Below, piece after piece: positions 12,830 to 25,356 of a stretch of 64,000 bases of DNA (position 1 is the first letter of the stretch; the number at the start of each line of letters is the position of its first letter). The DNA lies in NCBI GenBank assembly GCA_019722365.1, contig JADFUC010000954.1, positions 2,108,001 through 2,172,000 on the forward strand. Direction: 5' to 3'. The stretch is from Lithospermum erythrorhizon (lineage: Eukaryota > Streptophyta > Magnoliopsida > Boraginales > Boraginaceae). A program made the translations under genes and the position numbers. The notes below the pieces were generated by a model. That model was given only the letters and a program-made list of their open reading frames with translations, had not been told where the DNA came from and did no database searches.

Positions 12830-13498
12830 ACTATAAAAGATGGCACCTGTGTGGTGGTGCGAATTTAACCTTATATTCTAATACCGTCTCTAAAACACGA
12901 TAACGATTTCAAGCAACGCACCGATATGGACTTAAATAGGTTATCTAACGGACTTCCTTAATCCACAAAGTGGATTCACAATGCCCCGGTACCCCATTCA
13001 AGTGATCACATCGTGCTTTAAAACGATTTATTGACTCTGCTCACATCCAAGAATCAGTTAATTCTCAACATTTCCTATAAATATCATGTCAAACTCAGCT
13101 TGTATGTGTGAATGTGAATCCGATCACATACTGCTCAATAAATTTTCACAGTAACACCAACTAATTTAAGCATCTGGAATACTACGATCAACTCTTCGGT
13201 CACGGTCTATAGACACATCCCCTGGTTTCATCACGGGAGCGATACGTAAACAAAGGAAGAACTTCACAACCCGAGTAAATAAATCCGTGCAAGAAGGCGA
13301 GGCATAACAAATCCACCAGTGACTTTTACCTCAAAATATCCCGAGGCCCAAACTAAAGCGAAATTGATCCAAACCAAGTTTATCGAGAGCCATCTCCTCT
13401 TAAAACTAATTTCTACGACACCAACTGTTAATAAATCACGAGCCTAGTGATACGACTGGTGTCTTACCCCTCTACACTTCTAGAAAAGAAAATTATCA
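12830..13498 (+). repeat. 3' LTR of the gypsy element (inner edge approximate)
   Basis: Partner of the block at about 560-1,185; the anchors are given there. The outer end is placed at the 'attatca' matching the 'accatca' that ends the 5' LTR. The two copies differ by many substitutions and indels, so the insertion is old or the sequence noisy. Confidence 0.7.
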
Positions 13499-15799
13499 TC
13501 CCATTATTTATTTAGGATTAATATATTTACTGTTTATAAAATAAGAATAAAAGTACCTTATCTTCACTATTCACACTAACAAGATTTGATGAGTACGAGA
13601 CATTCCAAGAGTATTATTAATTGATGTGATTTAATACACTTTAAATCCCATACATATCTTTTATCCTGAATCATAATGACCCAGCAATCAAGATCTGCAT
13701 GGTAGTGCAGGCATCAATTTCTTCTTCCAGATACTCATATTTTATCGTCGGCAAATAATACAGCATTCCTAAGCTTATGATGCTAATTGGCTATTATTGT
13801 TACATCTGTCTCAAATTGACATCTAAGAACACTTGTACTCTTATTATTTATATAGAATAAAATAATTGAAAAAAGATCAAACGATGCTCATTTTTAACTT
13901 TTTTATTGTATTAATATATTCCAAAAAAATTCCCACCAAGCCTATTCTTTCATCCATACATAAAATACTAATTTTTCTGTTCTCTCTCCACCTTTTTTAT
14001 CTTCTCTCCATTAATATATTATTAATTTTTATTTTTTAATAATGAGGAATGTAAAATATGAAATTTGATTTTGTGTGAAATTCAAAAGTTGATGGTTAAA
14101 TTTGATAAAGTGATATAGATATTGATTTTAGGAAAAAATTATGAAGAAGTTGGTATAAGTGCTCTAAATTTGAATGATTATTATAGGTTGCGTGAACCAA
14201 TTAGAGATTGATACGAGTATATTCTACTGTGTTCCGTACTTAAGGATGTGATGTTGCACAGTATATTCATATAATTGAATATTTATTATTGATAATAATG
14301 GCACTTTAATTATTACTTCGTAATGTTGTTCCGAATATATTGATAGTGCCAGTTTAATATTGATTGTAGCTATGTCCCTGGGTTTTCAGATATCCTTTTT
14401 TACTGCAAGCTATGTAGTGGATTTTATTGTTCATGGAATAGGTCCGAGGAACCCAACGATTTACGTTTATTAGATTTCTAATACAAATATACTGGTAGAA
14501 ATGAATCGATTCCCTAAAGCGGAGGTTGCTCCACTATGAATAGGTTAGTGAGAACTGTAAATGGTATGATCGTAGTGACATCAATAAGGAGTAAAATTCT
14601 AATTATCGCAAATGATTGTAGAGGTAGATGTACACTAAAGAAAAGTAGGACATCACATATTTAATGATCTGTAGTTTATGGGGTTAATTGAACAAACTAA
14701 GTGATCAACATAAAGTTGATTAGAGTCATCGACTCATCGTATTCACTTTGTTAAAAAAAAGTCATCGTGTCCATTTAGTTGTACCAGTTTTAGTTTGGCG
14801 TGGTTTAGATGGTTGTATCAAGGATTCTTGACTTCAAGACTTACATTAGATGTTGTTTTTAAGGAATTTCATTATAATTTTAAGTTTCTTTGACTTGTTC
14901 GAGGTAAAGCCAAATTAAACCAAACTAAATTTTGTCTTATTACTAAGTGAAGTTGGCTATATGAATACGAAATTTTTATTTAATTTTATATTGAATCATC
15001 AATGATTTTTCACTTCAACTCATATTATATTAGATGATTTTACTAAGTTTCATTATGAGTTTAAGTTTTCTTCATTTTTCCAAGGTAAAACCAAACTAAG
15101 CCTTATATACTAAATGATTAGGTGGACTACATGAATTCGATGTTTCCGTTCAAGTTTAAGTCGTGCCATCCCTTCTTTTAATCTTATAAACTCTATATAT
15201 TTTTGTCCAACTCTCTATTCTTCTACGGTTAGTCTACCTTTTCAACTATTATTACAATCATATTTTCACTTATTCTGATTGTTAGCATCATTAGACATCT
15301 TCTTACTTGTAGGAATTTGTCTTGATTTAGGTGATTTTACAGCCGCAATGTGGATGATTGAATTTCAAGTTGACAGTTGCCCACACCGAGTCCTGATTAT
15401 TGGACCCTACTACTTGTCGCCCACACTAATATGTCGGAGCATCCTTTGTACCCAATAAAATAGGTAATAGTCTTGTTTTTGGACGTTTCGTTATGGTCAC
15501 AAATCTTCTCATTACACTCCCACAAATTGATATCTATAGGTGGCAGAAGATCATTAATATCTCAAGTCTCAACCAATAATCAGCCATTTGCGTGGAGCAA
15601 ATCCAGACTCCTAAGTTTCATTTTTCGTCTGTTGGCATTCTATTTTGGTACTCCACTTCACGATGTGATGTTCAATTCAATTACGCACTGTGTAATAATA
15701 TCATTGCAATGTTGCTTGTAAAGATCGTATGGTTCTTACTTTAATTGTTCTACTCCTAGGTAAGGGCAATAATTTTCACCGGGACTTTGTACGAATGGA
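13499..15799. other. AT-rich intergenic region, no gene seen
   Basis: Between the gypsy and the Sirevirus-like element. No frame with a recognisable product. It contains one imperfect tandem duplication (14,832-15,170), listed separately. Confidence 0.6.
14832..15170. repeat. Imperfect two-copy tandem repeat, about 180-bp period
   Basis: The first copy starts at 'cttcaagacttacattagatg' (about 14,832) and the second at 'cttcaactcatattatattag' (about 15,013). Each continues with an 'aagtttc...gaggtaaa-ccaaa-taa' part and then a 'gg-ctacatgaat-cga'-like part. The function is unknown. Confidence 0.6.
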
Positions 15800-15850
15800 G
15801 CGTTGAAAATTAAAATAATGTAATAAGCGTTGAAAATTGAAATAATGTAA
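15800..15850. repeat. 27-bp direct repeat across the edge of the Sirevirus LTR
   Basis: 'gcgttgaaaat-(t/g)-aaataatgtaa' occurs at 15,800 and again at 15,827. The second copy spans flank, target duplication and the first bases of the LTR. The first copy lies wholly outside the element, so a small duplication after insertion is the simplest explanation. Confidence 0.75.
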
Positions 15851-16589
15851 TTTATTATGTAATACTAACAGCAAGACAATTGTCAACACTTTCAGATCGA
15901 CTACTTACTTTGGAAAGTAAACGCAACAATCCTAAGAACCCAGTCATTAACGAACACCTACGCCCTGGTGACACCCACCCAAGAAAGATTCCACTACGAC
16001 GGTATCACAACTGAGCATTTCATACTTGTAACGCCTCCCATTCTTTACACCTATTCTATCTAACTGATTTATGTTCGGCGCCCCCGCCATGCCAAGACAC
16101 CTATCCTCCACTACGATTTATTACTATAAGCAAAGACTATCAGAACTATGTTAACAAATACATAATCTAGTGCAGCTTTATGTGAACACTCCGCATATCC
16201 ACCCCACACACAAAATAATACTCTCAAAGCTCGTTTGCTACACAATACACAATGCAGAAATCTCTCTTATTTCGCACCCTCTTCGTCTGCATTTAGAAGC
16301 CTTTATATAGCCAGAAAGACAACCAAGTTTTGGCGATAGCTGATTACCATAACAAAACTTCCATCTTGTAAATATAATAAATGCATCGGTCATTTTCCTT
16401 CTATTTTGTGACGTATATCTCCTCTAGAAGCTCATTAATGGGTGTACCCTTTGATTGACAAACCATCTACCGAGATCTCCTTCATATATGGTGTAACAAT
16501 ATTCTTCGAAAGATATCTCACCGAAAGAGTCATAATTATCCGTCAGAGACATTTAACACAGACGAAACACTAATTTCTACGCACTAACA
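15838..16589 (-). repeat. 3' LTR of the Sirevirus-like element
   Basis: It aligns with 29,818-30,627 through blocks such as 'gaacactccgcatatc' (16,191 and 30,214), 'gcagaaatctctcttattt' (16,255 and 30,283) and 'aatataataaatgcatc' (about 16,370 and 30,392). It begins 'tgaaataatg' and ends '...cactaaca'. The downstream 'aaccccacttt' read on the - strand is a purine-rich tract that may be the polypurine primer. Confidence 0.85.
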
Positions 16590-16949
16590 AACCCCACTTT
16601 ATAAGTTTATTCAAATACTTGAGAACCTTACATCGTCAAAAAAATAGCGATATAACCCAAATAGAAAAGTAAATATCCGCTGTCGTAGTCCATATGTCAA
16701 GACACAGCTAACTATTGTGATGGCTAAAGCATTGCTAGAACAACATACAACCATTATAGGCTAACACCACCAGATATCCATAAACACATGGCAAATGTAA
16801 AAGAAAAAAATACACCATCATGTGGTTCTCCATCCGACATCTCCTATTTGTTCCAAAACATAACCAAAGCACACACACAGTAGATACTAAATACACGAGA
16901 GGGAATCCCAATCAGCATCCGTGATCACCATCATCCGGATCATCTAAAG
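16590..16949. other. Internal 3' region of the Sirevirus-like element, no frame seen
   Basis: Non-coding stretch between the LTR and the env-like region. It starts with the possible polypurine tract (16,590-16,602 on the - strand). Confidence 0.4.
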
Positions 16950-19150
16950 TCAAGTCAAGCCAACGCCCAAAGATCGATTTCCTAGCCATGCTGGGGATCA
17001 ATAACTCCATTCAAATATCGATCTCGCATCGCAGGAGTTTAATAGTTCCATCAGCTGACTTCAAAGCCCCTTCTTCGGCAAGAGGTGCCAAACGGACATT
17101 AGCAACATAAAGTCCTTCCATCGGCCAGACTGATGGTGATTACTCTGGGAGCGACCCTCTGCTGTCATATTTAATCGTAATATTATCGCTAAAGGTGAGG
17201 ATACTGCTATATCATTGCTGGGATAGGCTACGGGTTTCACCACAGCATCGGGATCGGGTACGCTGAATGATTTGACCAAACGTAACTCGCCTACCAAATG
17301 AAGCCTAGTGCCAATCATGTACAAGAATTTACCCGTAGATCTGCATAAACTAAGCCACAAGGGTAATTGGATCCAATTAGCTACACCAACCTTGCAGTAG
17401 TATAGCATATTCAACACTTGGCCATATGGAGGGCGAGTCAACGGTTCTCTCGCTTACACTTTTAAATATCATTCGATCTAGATTATACCTGTGACTTCAT
17501 TAGGTTTCCCAAATAAATATATTTATCGCCTCAGGGAGAAATCAAAAGTACAGTTTCTAAAGGTTACCTTGTGATGATTTGGACTGGCAATGTCATCGAT
17601 GTCCTCCGTCATATTGCATATGAATTCCTGACTAGCTGGGGTAGTAATGGGCAAAGAACTTCAACGGTCGGCATCACTCCGCCTCCTGTAATGCCCATGA
17701 TGTTGGGGTTCTTTTGAGTCACCTTCGACAACAGTTTTTTAGAGGCAATACGTCGATTCACCACAAACTTCCACCTAGCCTGTTCTTCTTCTAATTTAGC
17801 GATACATCGTCAAAGGGTATACCGCCACATTTCTAAAAATCCTTCGATCTCTAATTCTGTTCCGCTCGCCTATTTTAAGCTTGCCTTGGAATCTCTCCTT
17901 TCTCCATTACAAGAGCAACATCTTCTTTATCCCACTCCTCATCTTGGTCAGTCTCATTATCACTTTGTGATTCATGTCGAGGTAACTATCTGGCTGCATA
18001 AATGGCTGAAACAACTGAGAATCACTTTCGCTTCTTTAGGCATAAACTTCCTCAACCTATTTTGTGTGCAATTTTAGCTTTTTGTTCTAGCTTTCATAGC
18101 CTCTTCCGTGTTCTTCTTTCAACCTTCCTTTCTCTATCAGTCGCTCTCTTTTGCTTAATTTCTTCCTGCTCAAAAGTTCTAGCATCACGCCATGCTTCCT
18201 TTTCTAGATTTCTTCTAGGTTCCTCTCGTCATACCTTTCAACATTCATTCATGGTCTCAATCTCTTCTCGATCAACAATATCGCCGAAATTTCTACAGTT
18301 ACAGCCCAAGTCATCAACACTGCATGCCAAGATTCATACCCCTCATTAGCCCGATGGCTCTACTACATCTCCCACTCATGAAATGGATCCTTCCATTCAT
18401 CCATAGTGTCCTCGACACTCTGATTCACATTTGTACCCAAGTCTTCAAGATTGGTTCTTCAACATTTTCAAATATCATATCCTCAAAGAACTCGACACAT
18501 TACTCTTCAACTGCAGCCCCACCACTTCGAATTACGTGAGGGTTCACCAAATTTTATTACTAATGGGCTATTGGACAGATGGTACGACGTATTGTCTGGA
18601 GACACCCAGCCTCTCGACATCACACCACACGAAGAGTCACCCATTTTCTTCAATAAATTACTTATCTTCCTCTTCAATAACATCCTCCTCAACAATAATT
18701 TCATCATGGGACTTCTCCCCACCAATATCATCATCGTCCACGTTGTCCATACTCGATATAGGTTTTTCAATTTCTCGCACTTTGTATAATCCACCCAAGG
18801 TAGATAATTATTGTGAATTGCAGGGGTTTCCTCCATTATGGACTCATCATCTATTAGTATAGGGGGAATACTTCTGAGTGGCATAGGACTGAGCACCTTT
18901 TCATCCTCCATGTTTGTCGCCGGAAATTGTGATTTCGACCGTCGACCTTTAGCCTTCGGCCTTTTGTCATTACAGGCTCTAATTACCACGATGCATCATC
19001 ACTGCCTCTACCCCTCTTCTTCTTCCTTAGTGGCTTTTCCTCGACGATTGAGGCATCTTCGAAAGTTTTCACCATTTTTTGTGTTGGGATTCTTGGATTT
19101 TCGAGAGAACGCGCACGTAAGTTACGGGCAATCACAGAAAGAAAGCTAAT
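16950..19150 (-). pseudogene. Possible env-like ORF region 3' of pol, broken
   Basis: About 2.2 kb between the end of pol and the 3' LTR contains - strand reading frames: 18,507-18,989 (160 residues), a preceding piece near 19,020-19,100 rich in K/R ('PLRKKKRGRG'), acidic pieces rich in D/E near 18,650-18,730, a charged coiled-coil-like part near 18,110-18,210, and 17,061-17,441 (126 residues). Some dicot Sireviruses carry an env-like ORF of unproven function in exactly this place. The parts are separated by stops. No transmembrane segment or similarity that I recognise supports an envelope function, so the call rests on position and composition. A captured host gene fragment is an alternative. 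Confidence 0.4.
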
Positions 19151-19339
19151 CAAGCCATGGATTCACGTGAGGATCAGAGAAATAAATAGATGAATCAAGG
19201 ATCATAGAGATTTTGGTGTTGCTTAAGTAGAGTATATGGAAAGTGTTTAAAAAGGAATGTGGGTAGTTAGGACAAAACTAATATAAAAAAAATAGCCCAC
19301 ATTGCCTTTAACCGGATCATTAATTGTTTCTTTAATTTT

Positions 19340-20080
19340 TCCCGCCAAAATATACTCCTCACAATTAGAACATTTAGTCATCGACCATCTGCTATAACTT
19401 CAGATTAACCTTCTGGAGACTCCGTGATATTACTTTGTCTTCAACTAGCTCCCCTATGAAATGATGCTCAATATCAATATGCTTGGTTCAAGCTATGTTG
19501 TACCGAATTTTGATATATCGATAATACTAAGTTGTCACAATATGTAGTCATAGCACTTTGCTAACATTATATTTTTCAAGACCCTATTTATCCAAAGGAG
19601 TTTGCATAATCGCTTTCCAAAGCACTATGTATTCTCAAGCTTCGCCATCGAGAGAGAAACTGAGTTTTGCTTTTTGTTGAACCAAGACACTAGATTATTC
19701 GCCAAAAAGAAGCATCCACCCAATGTTCTTTTCTATCTTAGTGTTTCCAAATTAACAAGATCAATAACACCCTACCAAAGAACTGTTAGTATCAAAAAGA
19801 AAGACAAAAGATCATAATCCAAAGTAACATTCACATATTTGATGCATCCTCTCGACTCGATTTAAATGGATTTCTATTTTCTTTAAACCTAGCACATACC
19901 CAACAATAGGGAAATATCTCTCCAAGTAATCATGGTGATATAGAAGACTTCCTATACTTCTAATTGCTTATGTCTACCGAACATCCATCGACTTCTTTTA
20001 CCGACTTTCACATGAGTCAGAAATTGTTGTTCTTTGGACTTGGTATTTTCAAGTCCAAATTTTTTATAAGATTTTCAGAT
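19340..20080 (-). pseudogene. Sirevirus RT C-terminus and RNase H remnant
   Basis: On the - strand, broken frames give 'LKFGLEN'-like pieces near 20,040 (compare KFGL-x-x-x-K), then stretches in the place of the 'YRSMIGSLLYLTASRPDI' region, and near 19,440-19,490 'TKHIDIEHHFIGELVEDKVI'. The last is the RNase H end of Sirevirus-type copia polyproteins. Frames change every 50-100 bases. Confidence 0.65.
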
Positions 20081-20828
20081 ACTGACTGAGATATGGAAAA
20101 TGTCGCCCTTCATCCGCTTGACTCAAATCCCGTAAAGCAATTCACCACCCACCATGCCTATTTCGAACTCGACTCATTTGTCAGACAAATTTGCTGTACT
20201 AGTTGGGGAGATTCCTCCATATATTATGTCATCGAGCATACTTATGCAACCATCATTGAACCTCTCATGCTTAATAAACAGAAGTCTGTCTGCTCCTCCA
20301 TGCACATATCCCTTGGTTAATAGGTACTTTAGAGTCTCCTCATTGAGGTCATATGTAGCTTTCTTCACAAGCATAATATGTCGGGGACAACCGTCACTAA
20401 CTTAAACCTTGTGTCAGTTTGCACGCAAACTTCTTTCACTACCCCATTATGAACGCATTTCTATATCCATTCATAGTTTAAATCATCAAGCATGCTATAC
20501 TGAGAAGTTAAGGCGATAGCCTCTAATCCGCAACCGAGCAAACGTTTTCCTTGAAATCTACTCCTTCCACCTCGCCAGTATCCTCAGCCACCAAATTTTC
20601 CTTATTTCTAGTAACAATTCCTCGTCATCGATTTGTTCTTGAAGACCACTTCGCTCCTACACATTATGATCCCAGTCTGGGGTGGGACAAGTTCCCACAC
20701 ATCATTTCTTGAAACCGATCAATTCATCTCTGGATATGCGATCCAATGCTCATTCAGAGCTTCATCAACATTCGGCTGTCTAATTTGTAGATAAAACAGT
20801 TTTCTCCCACAAGGCTCACCATTTTTCT
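20080..20828 (-). pseudogene. Sirevirus reverse transcriptase N-terminal remnant
   Basis: On the - strand, near 20,650-20,770 one reads 'NVDEALNEHWIAYPEMN' and 'NDVWELVPP', then near 20,530-20,640 'NKENLVAEDTGEVEGVDF'. These match the start of copia RT (W-x-LV-P ... K-x-RLVA-x-GY-x-QVEGIDF). The LINE poly-A end interrupts the frame just upstream. The YVDD active-site box was not found intact. Confidence 0.7.
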
Positions 20829-20838
20829 AGAACTTGCC

Positions 20839-20852
20839 TTTTTTTTTTTTTT
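20839..20852 (-). other. Poly-A tail of the LINE (poly-T on the + strand)
   Basis: A run of 14 T on the + strand at the junction of LINE 3' end and copia RT sequence. It sets the LINE orientation. Confidence 0.8.
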
Positions 20853-21699
20853 AATGTCGCATATATATATAAATATAAAAATCGTCATAATACATCAAAG
20901 ATACGGGCATACCCTCAACAGAAATTCAACAATGTCACACAACCTCATTACAATGTATGTACAACTCATACATAACATAAACAACTCATACAATAAGAAA
21001 CTACATGAATAATCATAACTCATAAATACAATGGACATGGTAAAAGAGGAGTAGAACACTACGCCTGGTTAAAAACCTATCGAGCAAAACCCAATCAGGG
21101 GACAAAAACTCAATAAGGAAAGAAATACCACAAGAGCTCCCTCCATGTCAAGTCAAAAGAATCCGGGATGGTACAAATAATTAAGATGCAAAGGTATGTC
21201 GCTAGTCTGACCTAGCAACGATGACTCGGGACGCTGGGCTCTGATCGAAAGCTACACCATCTTCGCCTCCAAATCTCAATAACCATCACAATAAAAGAGC
21301 AAGGATGACGGCCTTCTCATCACCCTTGCCTCCATGCTCCTTCTGATCCACTCTCAGGCACTCTCCAATGTAGTCATTCCATTCCCAATGCCCAACCAAG
21401 TCCGGTGACGGTACACCATGGCGGCCGAGGCGTAAGTGGCAGCAGGTTAACGTATGACGTCAAGGCCTCATCCGTGACTCCCCGCAAAACACAAGAAAAA
21501 TCGTCGAGAATTATGTGTGAACCCAAGAGAGTCCCTAGTAGCTAACGCTCCCACACACAGATAAATCAGAGTGCTGGGCAAAATTGGGGAGGATGAAAAG
21601 CCCAAATAATCCTCATCCAAGTAAAATGGAGGTGAACTCCTGGGGCGCAAACCAGTTAGTACAAACCTACCGCCATTATCAACAAATACGTAACCCTAT

Positions 21700-23000
21700 C
21701 GCTGCCTCAACCTCCAAAACGCTTTATAGTTTCGACGTGAATGGTTAACACCCTCGAAGAAAGGAACGAGTCACGTATCTCGGAGGCGAGTATTCCTAAA
21801 AGGAAAGAGGTCCTGATAGTATCATGGACAACCGGACCTTTAGATGGTATCACTGCCGATAAAGTGCTAAATAGCCCGAAGTCAAGAAAGAACATTCCAT
21901 TTCAAATGTCCATAGCATCAAGACCGCTCAGCTTCGTTTGCAAATATCGCCCCATGCAACTCGAGCCGTCGAATTTTAAAAACCGAAAGTACACGACGGT
22001 ATTTAATCTTTCTAAGGACCGGTGATCAGCATTGAAAGACTGGAGCCAACCCATCTACTTTCCTTTGGATTACGGATCGATGAGCCCAACCTTCCGCATG
22101 AAAAGTGGCCACGGCCCCATTTTTGATGATCGAGCAAGCATCCGTGAAGGGTGAGTAAGTCTTTTGACCGATACCGGTGCAGGGCCAGCGGATTCCTAAC
22201 AGACCGAGTACCTTCAGAAAGCCCACCCGCTCTAAGATACTACGCTTTCCCGTCATCCTTGACCTGGGCCCAGAAGACGGAAGATTTATCGATTGAACGA
22301 TGCCAAACACCTTCAAAAGTCCCCAGACATGTCATTAGGACACCAAATGTAGATGCCATATCCTCATAGAGAACAAGATAAGATCATCCCAAGCAGCGCG
22401 TGCGTGAGTAATTGAGCACCTTTGACATTTTGATGAAATAAATATCCCCGCCAGCCTCGAATTCGAAGCCTCGAGATATTCGGTATACATGTATGAAGAA
22501 ATACCAAAGTATATCGGATCACCCCCGCCTTAACTCTTACCTTCAAATAGCCATGAAGTTCTCCCATTAAAGGAAATGAAAACGAGGCTGTGATACAAGC
22601 TTATCCATCCAACGGGGTGTTCCGCAACTGAATCTTTAAAACAGCCTCTTTCCAAACCTCAAGAAACCAGACGGTGCTTTCCTCGATGTCCAAAGATATA
22701 CAACCTCGGGTGCACCTGCCCTACTGTAGCTCAACAAGCTTCATGCAACCCATATGTTATCCACAATATACGCCTCAGACAAAGGAACCCTCTTTATCTA
22801 TAAGTCGAGGCGTAGTTAGAGACAAATGGTCTGATGCATCCACTCTATACAAGACATTGCCAGCCCAATCGCCCCAAATCGCTAACTCGAAGGGTAACCC
22901 TAAGCACTGTAAGCAGGCCGACTGTATGATCTCCACCTTAAGAGGGACCCCTGCACAAAGGAATTGAATGCTCTACAAACATCACTTCCAACCAAGTCCC
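21700..23000 (-). pseudogene. LINE reverse transcriptase and zinc-finger region, remnant
   Basis: On the - strand, 22,364-22,567 includes 'FHQNVKGAQLLTHA', matching the 'FHP-x-CK-x-x-x-LTHL' stretch just before the FADD active site of plant L1 RT. In the neighbouring frame near 22,376-22,400 'AWDDLILFS' stands in the place of 'FADDLILF', so the first active-site residues are changed. Further on (22,026-22,316) 'WPCTGIGQKT' resembles the W-x-x-GTG motif of the C-terminal zf-RVT region. Many stops. Confidence 0.6.
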
Positions 23001-23736
23001 AACGAGACTGCCGGGTTAGAACCTATCCCAGTCTCGGCCTTGTCGCTTTCCAATATCAAATGCGCTCTTTTATCTCAATGTCGAAAGCAAGCAACGGAGA
23101 CACTATCGTACTCTACTCAAAATGTATCCATTTGTGACGACATCATCCTCAATCGGATGAATCCCTCATGTGAAACCAAGAGGTCTATGAAGTCCACAGA
23201 TGTGAAACCTCTTCCGGAAGAGCGCAAGAACTTACCGATTTAACAACGCCATGGGAAATTGAATTCGCACATTGTCCCGCTTAATAAGGCTATGGAAATA
23301 TTTAGTACATCGGTCTCCTTCAGAGGAACTTACAGCCGCGACTGGTTAACGGCTTCGCCCGCCTCCGATAAGAAATTAGCACGTATTAATGCTAATTGCA
23401 GTATTTAGCTTTAATGTGACATTCAAAGGGTCATCTATATGAAGCTGACAAGATCTCAACGCCGCATTAGCTTCCCTTTTGCCTTTTCAAATACTCCCAA
23501 CCTATCCCGGTTAAGCAGCCAAGTCGCCTTAAGTGCCTCTGCCTTTGAATACACGAGAATCAATATCCTCCAGCCAAGTTAACCTGCATCGAACGCAAGA
23601 CATCATCAAATAGGCGTGTCCAACGTTGATTGCTCATGAATCATGGTCTATTATTCACATTAAAGTTTTTTACCATCGATAATAACCGGACGTTGATCAA
23701 TGACCTGCTCCATTGAAGAAAAGGAGGCCGAATGTG

Positions 23737-23949
23737 TCAGTCCAACTCCACATTGTTCATGAGTACTCTATCTAACTTAGACCAAATGGAACCATTAGTC
23801 CAAGTAAAGAAAGAGCCCATAAATGGAGCATCATCCAGACCGAGGGCCATCTTAAAATCAAGCAAGTCCTTAATGTCATAAGGACGAAGGGTACCCTCCA
23901 CCTTGTCATCGGCAAGAGCAAATTGAAACGCCAGCAATAATCCACTCAC
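23737..23949 (-). pseudogene. LINE AP-like endonuclease fragment
   Basis: This 70-residue frame ends with 'GSFFTWTNGSIWSKLDRVL', the well-known C-terminal part of the plant L1 endonuclease domain (Y/F-TWTN...WSKLDRVL), which cleaves target DNA. Upstream, 'DIKDLLDFKMALGLDDAPF' fits the preceding helix region (DF-x-x-x-x-x-LGL-x-D). The N-terminal catalytic motifs are not in the frame. Confidence 0.8.
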
Positions 23950-25080
23950 AGAATAGAGAGCCTATCCGTTAACGACCATAATTTTCGCCTCGATTATGCA
24001 AGAGACTCGACAAATAAAAGTAACTATAGCGAGACTTGCGTTACCTACAAGTTAAGACATTTCAAGATTGACAATGGTAACGAATCTCAAGTACATCACA
24101 ACACGGTAGAGTTGGTCCCAAAGATAAAAGATCGCCACCATCAATAATAGTCATGAATTGTGATGAACCCCATCCGAAAACTCAGATGAGATAAAGGTAT
24201 CAACACGGGCCTTGATAATTTAGCTTCTAATAAGATGCTACTGAAACGGAACGGGACGAAGATAACATCGACGAAGGCTGAGTACTGGAAAGTTGGCTCG
24301 AAGGCCCACAGAAGCCCCCTTACATTCCAATATATTATCCGTGATTGAGAAACAGAGAGATACAGCCTCCGCGGCCATTAGTACTACCCTTTCTTATTAC
24401 ATGTTTCCAAACGCCTCATGATCAAAATGTCAACACCAAAGCATGAACTACCACCCTGATAATTAAACCATCTCAAACACAGCGCCACCGGGCCCTTCCA
24501 TATAGTATTAAGAAAGCATCAACAAGTTTGGCTGGCCACCCGTACTGCGTGAAGCACAGCTTTACCCTTAACCACCCTCTTTGAGCCTCGACTGGGTCAA
24601 GGAGTGTTGCTATCCACATTTACATTTGCCTCTAAGAGGGAGCTCATTTTCAAAATTGTTACCCGCCTAGTTAGTGGACCTAGTAGGGCATACATGTAGT
24701 CTTGTAATCTAGACTCTGGATCGATTAACCTAGAGGAATAACCGGTACTGTGTTAACCGTACGGTTAGAGAGCCTTATGAGCAAATCGAGAATAAATGGT
24801 GTTTCAACAACACGCACCTCTTTGGACACTTAAACACACATGATCAAGGAATGATTTCAAGCAATCACAACAAAAGAGTCGGACATTCATAGGTAACCTC
24901 ATGTGAGCCTCTACCACCACACCTGACACCACTGTAGAACCCAAGCTTACCACATCTACATCCACTGCCAGCTGGCATAACTCATTTTTGTACGCCTGGG
25001 TGACTTATCTGCATACATAGGGAATCCCAACTTTGGCGGCAATTTATTTAGCCTGTGATTCACCCATACCTAGCCCGGTA

Positions 25081-25356
25081 TTATGAAATAACACCCACGC
25101 GAAATAAGAAAAAGATCACTATACGACGCCACACCAACTTCAACATAAGTGATTTTCCTATTGTGCACGGTCCTCCATTAAAACCCCAAACCATCCTCAT
25201 CACTGTGAAACCCAAAATTACCAAAATTTCAAGATATGTATAATTCGCATTTACGCTCCATGAGTTAACAAGGGAATTATGTTTGCCTACCCGGAAAGGT
25301 CCCGTGAAACATCCTATCAAACAATATCCCCAAGTTTCACAGCGGGATCTCATCAC
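25081..25356 (-). pseudogene. LINE ORF1 fragment, DUF4283-like
   Basis: The frame reads 'CLIGCFTGPFRVGKHNSL', 'NSWSVNANYTYLE' and, after a shift, 'NGGPCTIGKSLMLK'. These fit the DUF4283 pattern of plant LINE ORF1 proteins (C-x-x-G-x-F-x-GRFPG ... L-x-x-SW-x-V ... GGP-x-x-x-x-x-x-PL-x-LK). The fold is thought to bind nucleic acid. It is broken by at least one frame change. Confidence 0.6.

Larger units (their letters stand above)
550..13498 (+). mobile_element. Ty3/gypsy LTR retrotransposon, Tat-type, decayed, with nested insertions
   Basis: Two similar blocks (about 560-1185 and 12,830-13,498) act as LTRs. Between them, on the + strand, come a primer-binding site, protease, reverse transcriptase, RNase H and integrase remnants in the Ty3/gypsy order, then a tandem array and a long 3' region. 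A long non-coding 3' region with tandem repeats is known for the Tat lineage (Ogre, Retand and relatives). All coding parts are broken by stops and small indels, so the copy cannot be autonomous. A hAT-like element and a probable solo copia LTR lie between protease and RT. The outer LTR edges could not be fixed to the base, and no clear target duplication was found. Confidence 0.8.

Noticed and set aside
18002..18862. Overlapping + strand frames of up to 143 residues
   Set aside because: The Ser/His/Pro-rich composition is the shadow of charged - strand coding sequence in the Sirevirus 3' part.
22674..23243. Two + strand frames of about 95 residues
   Set aside because: Antisense to the LINE reverse transcriptase region; no motif of their own.
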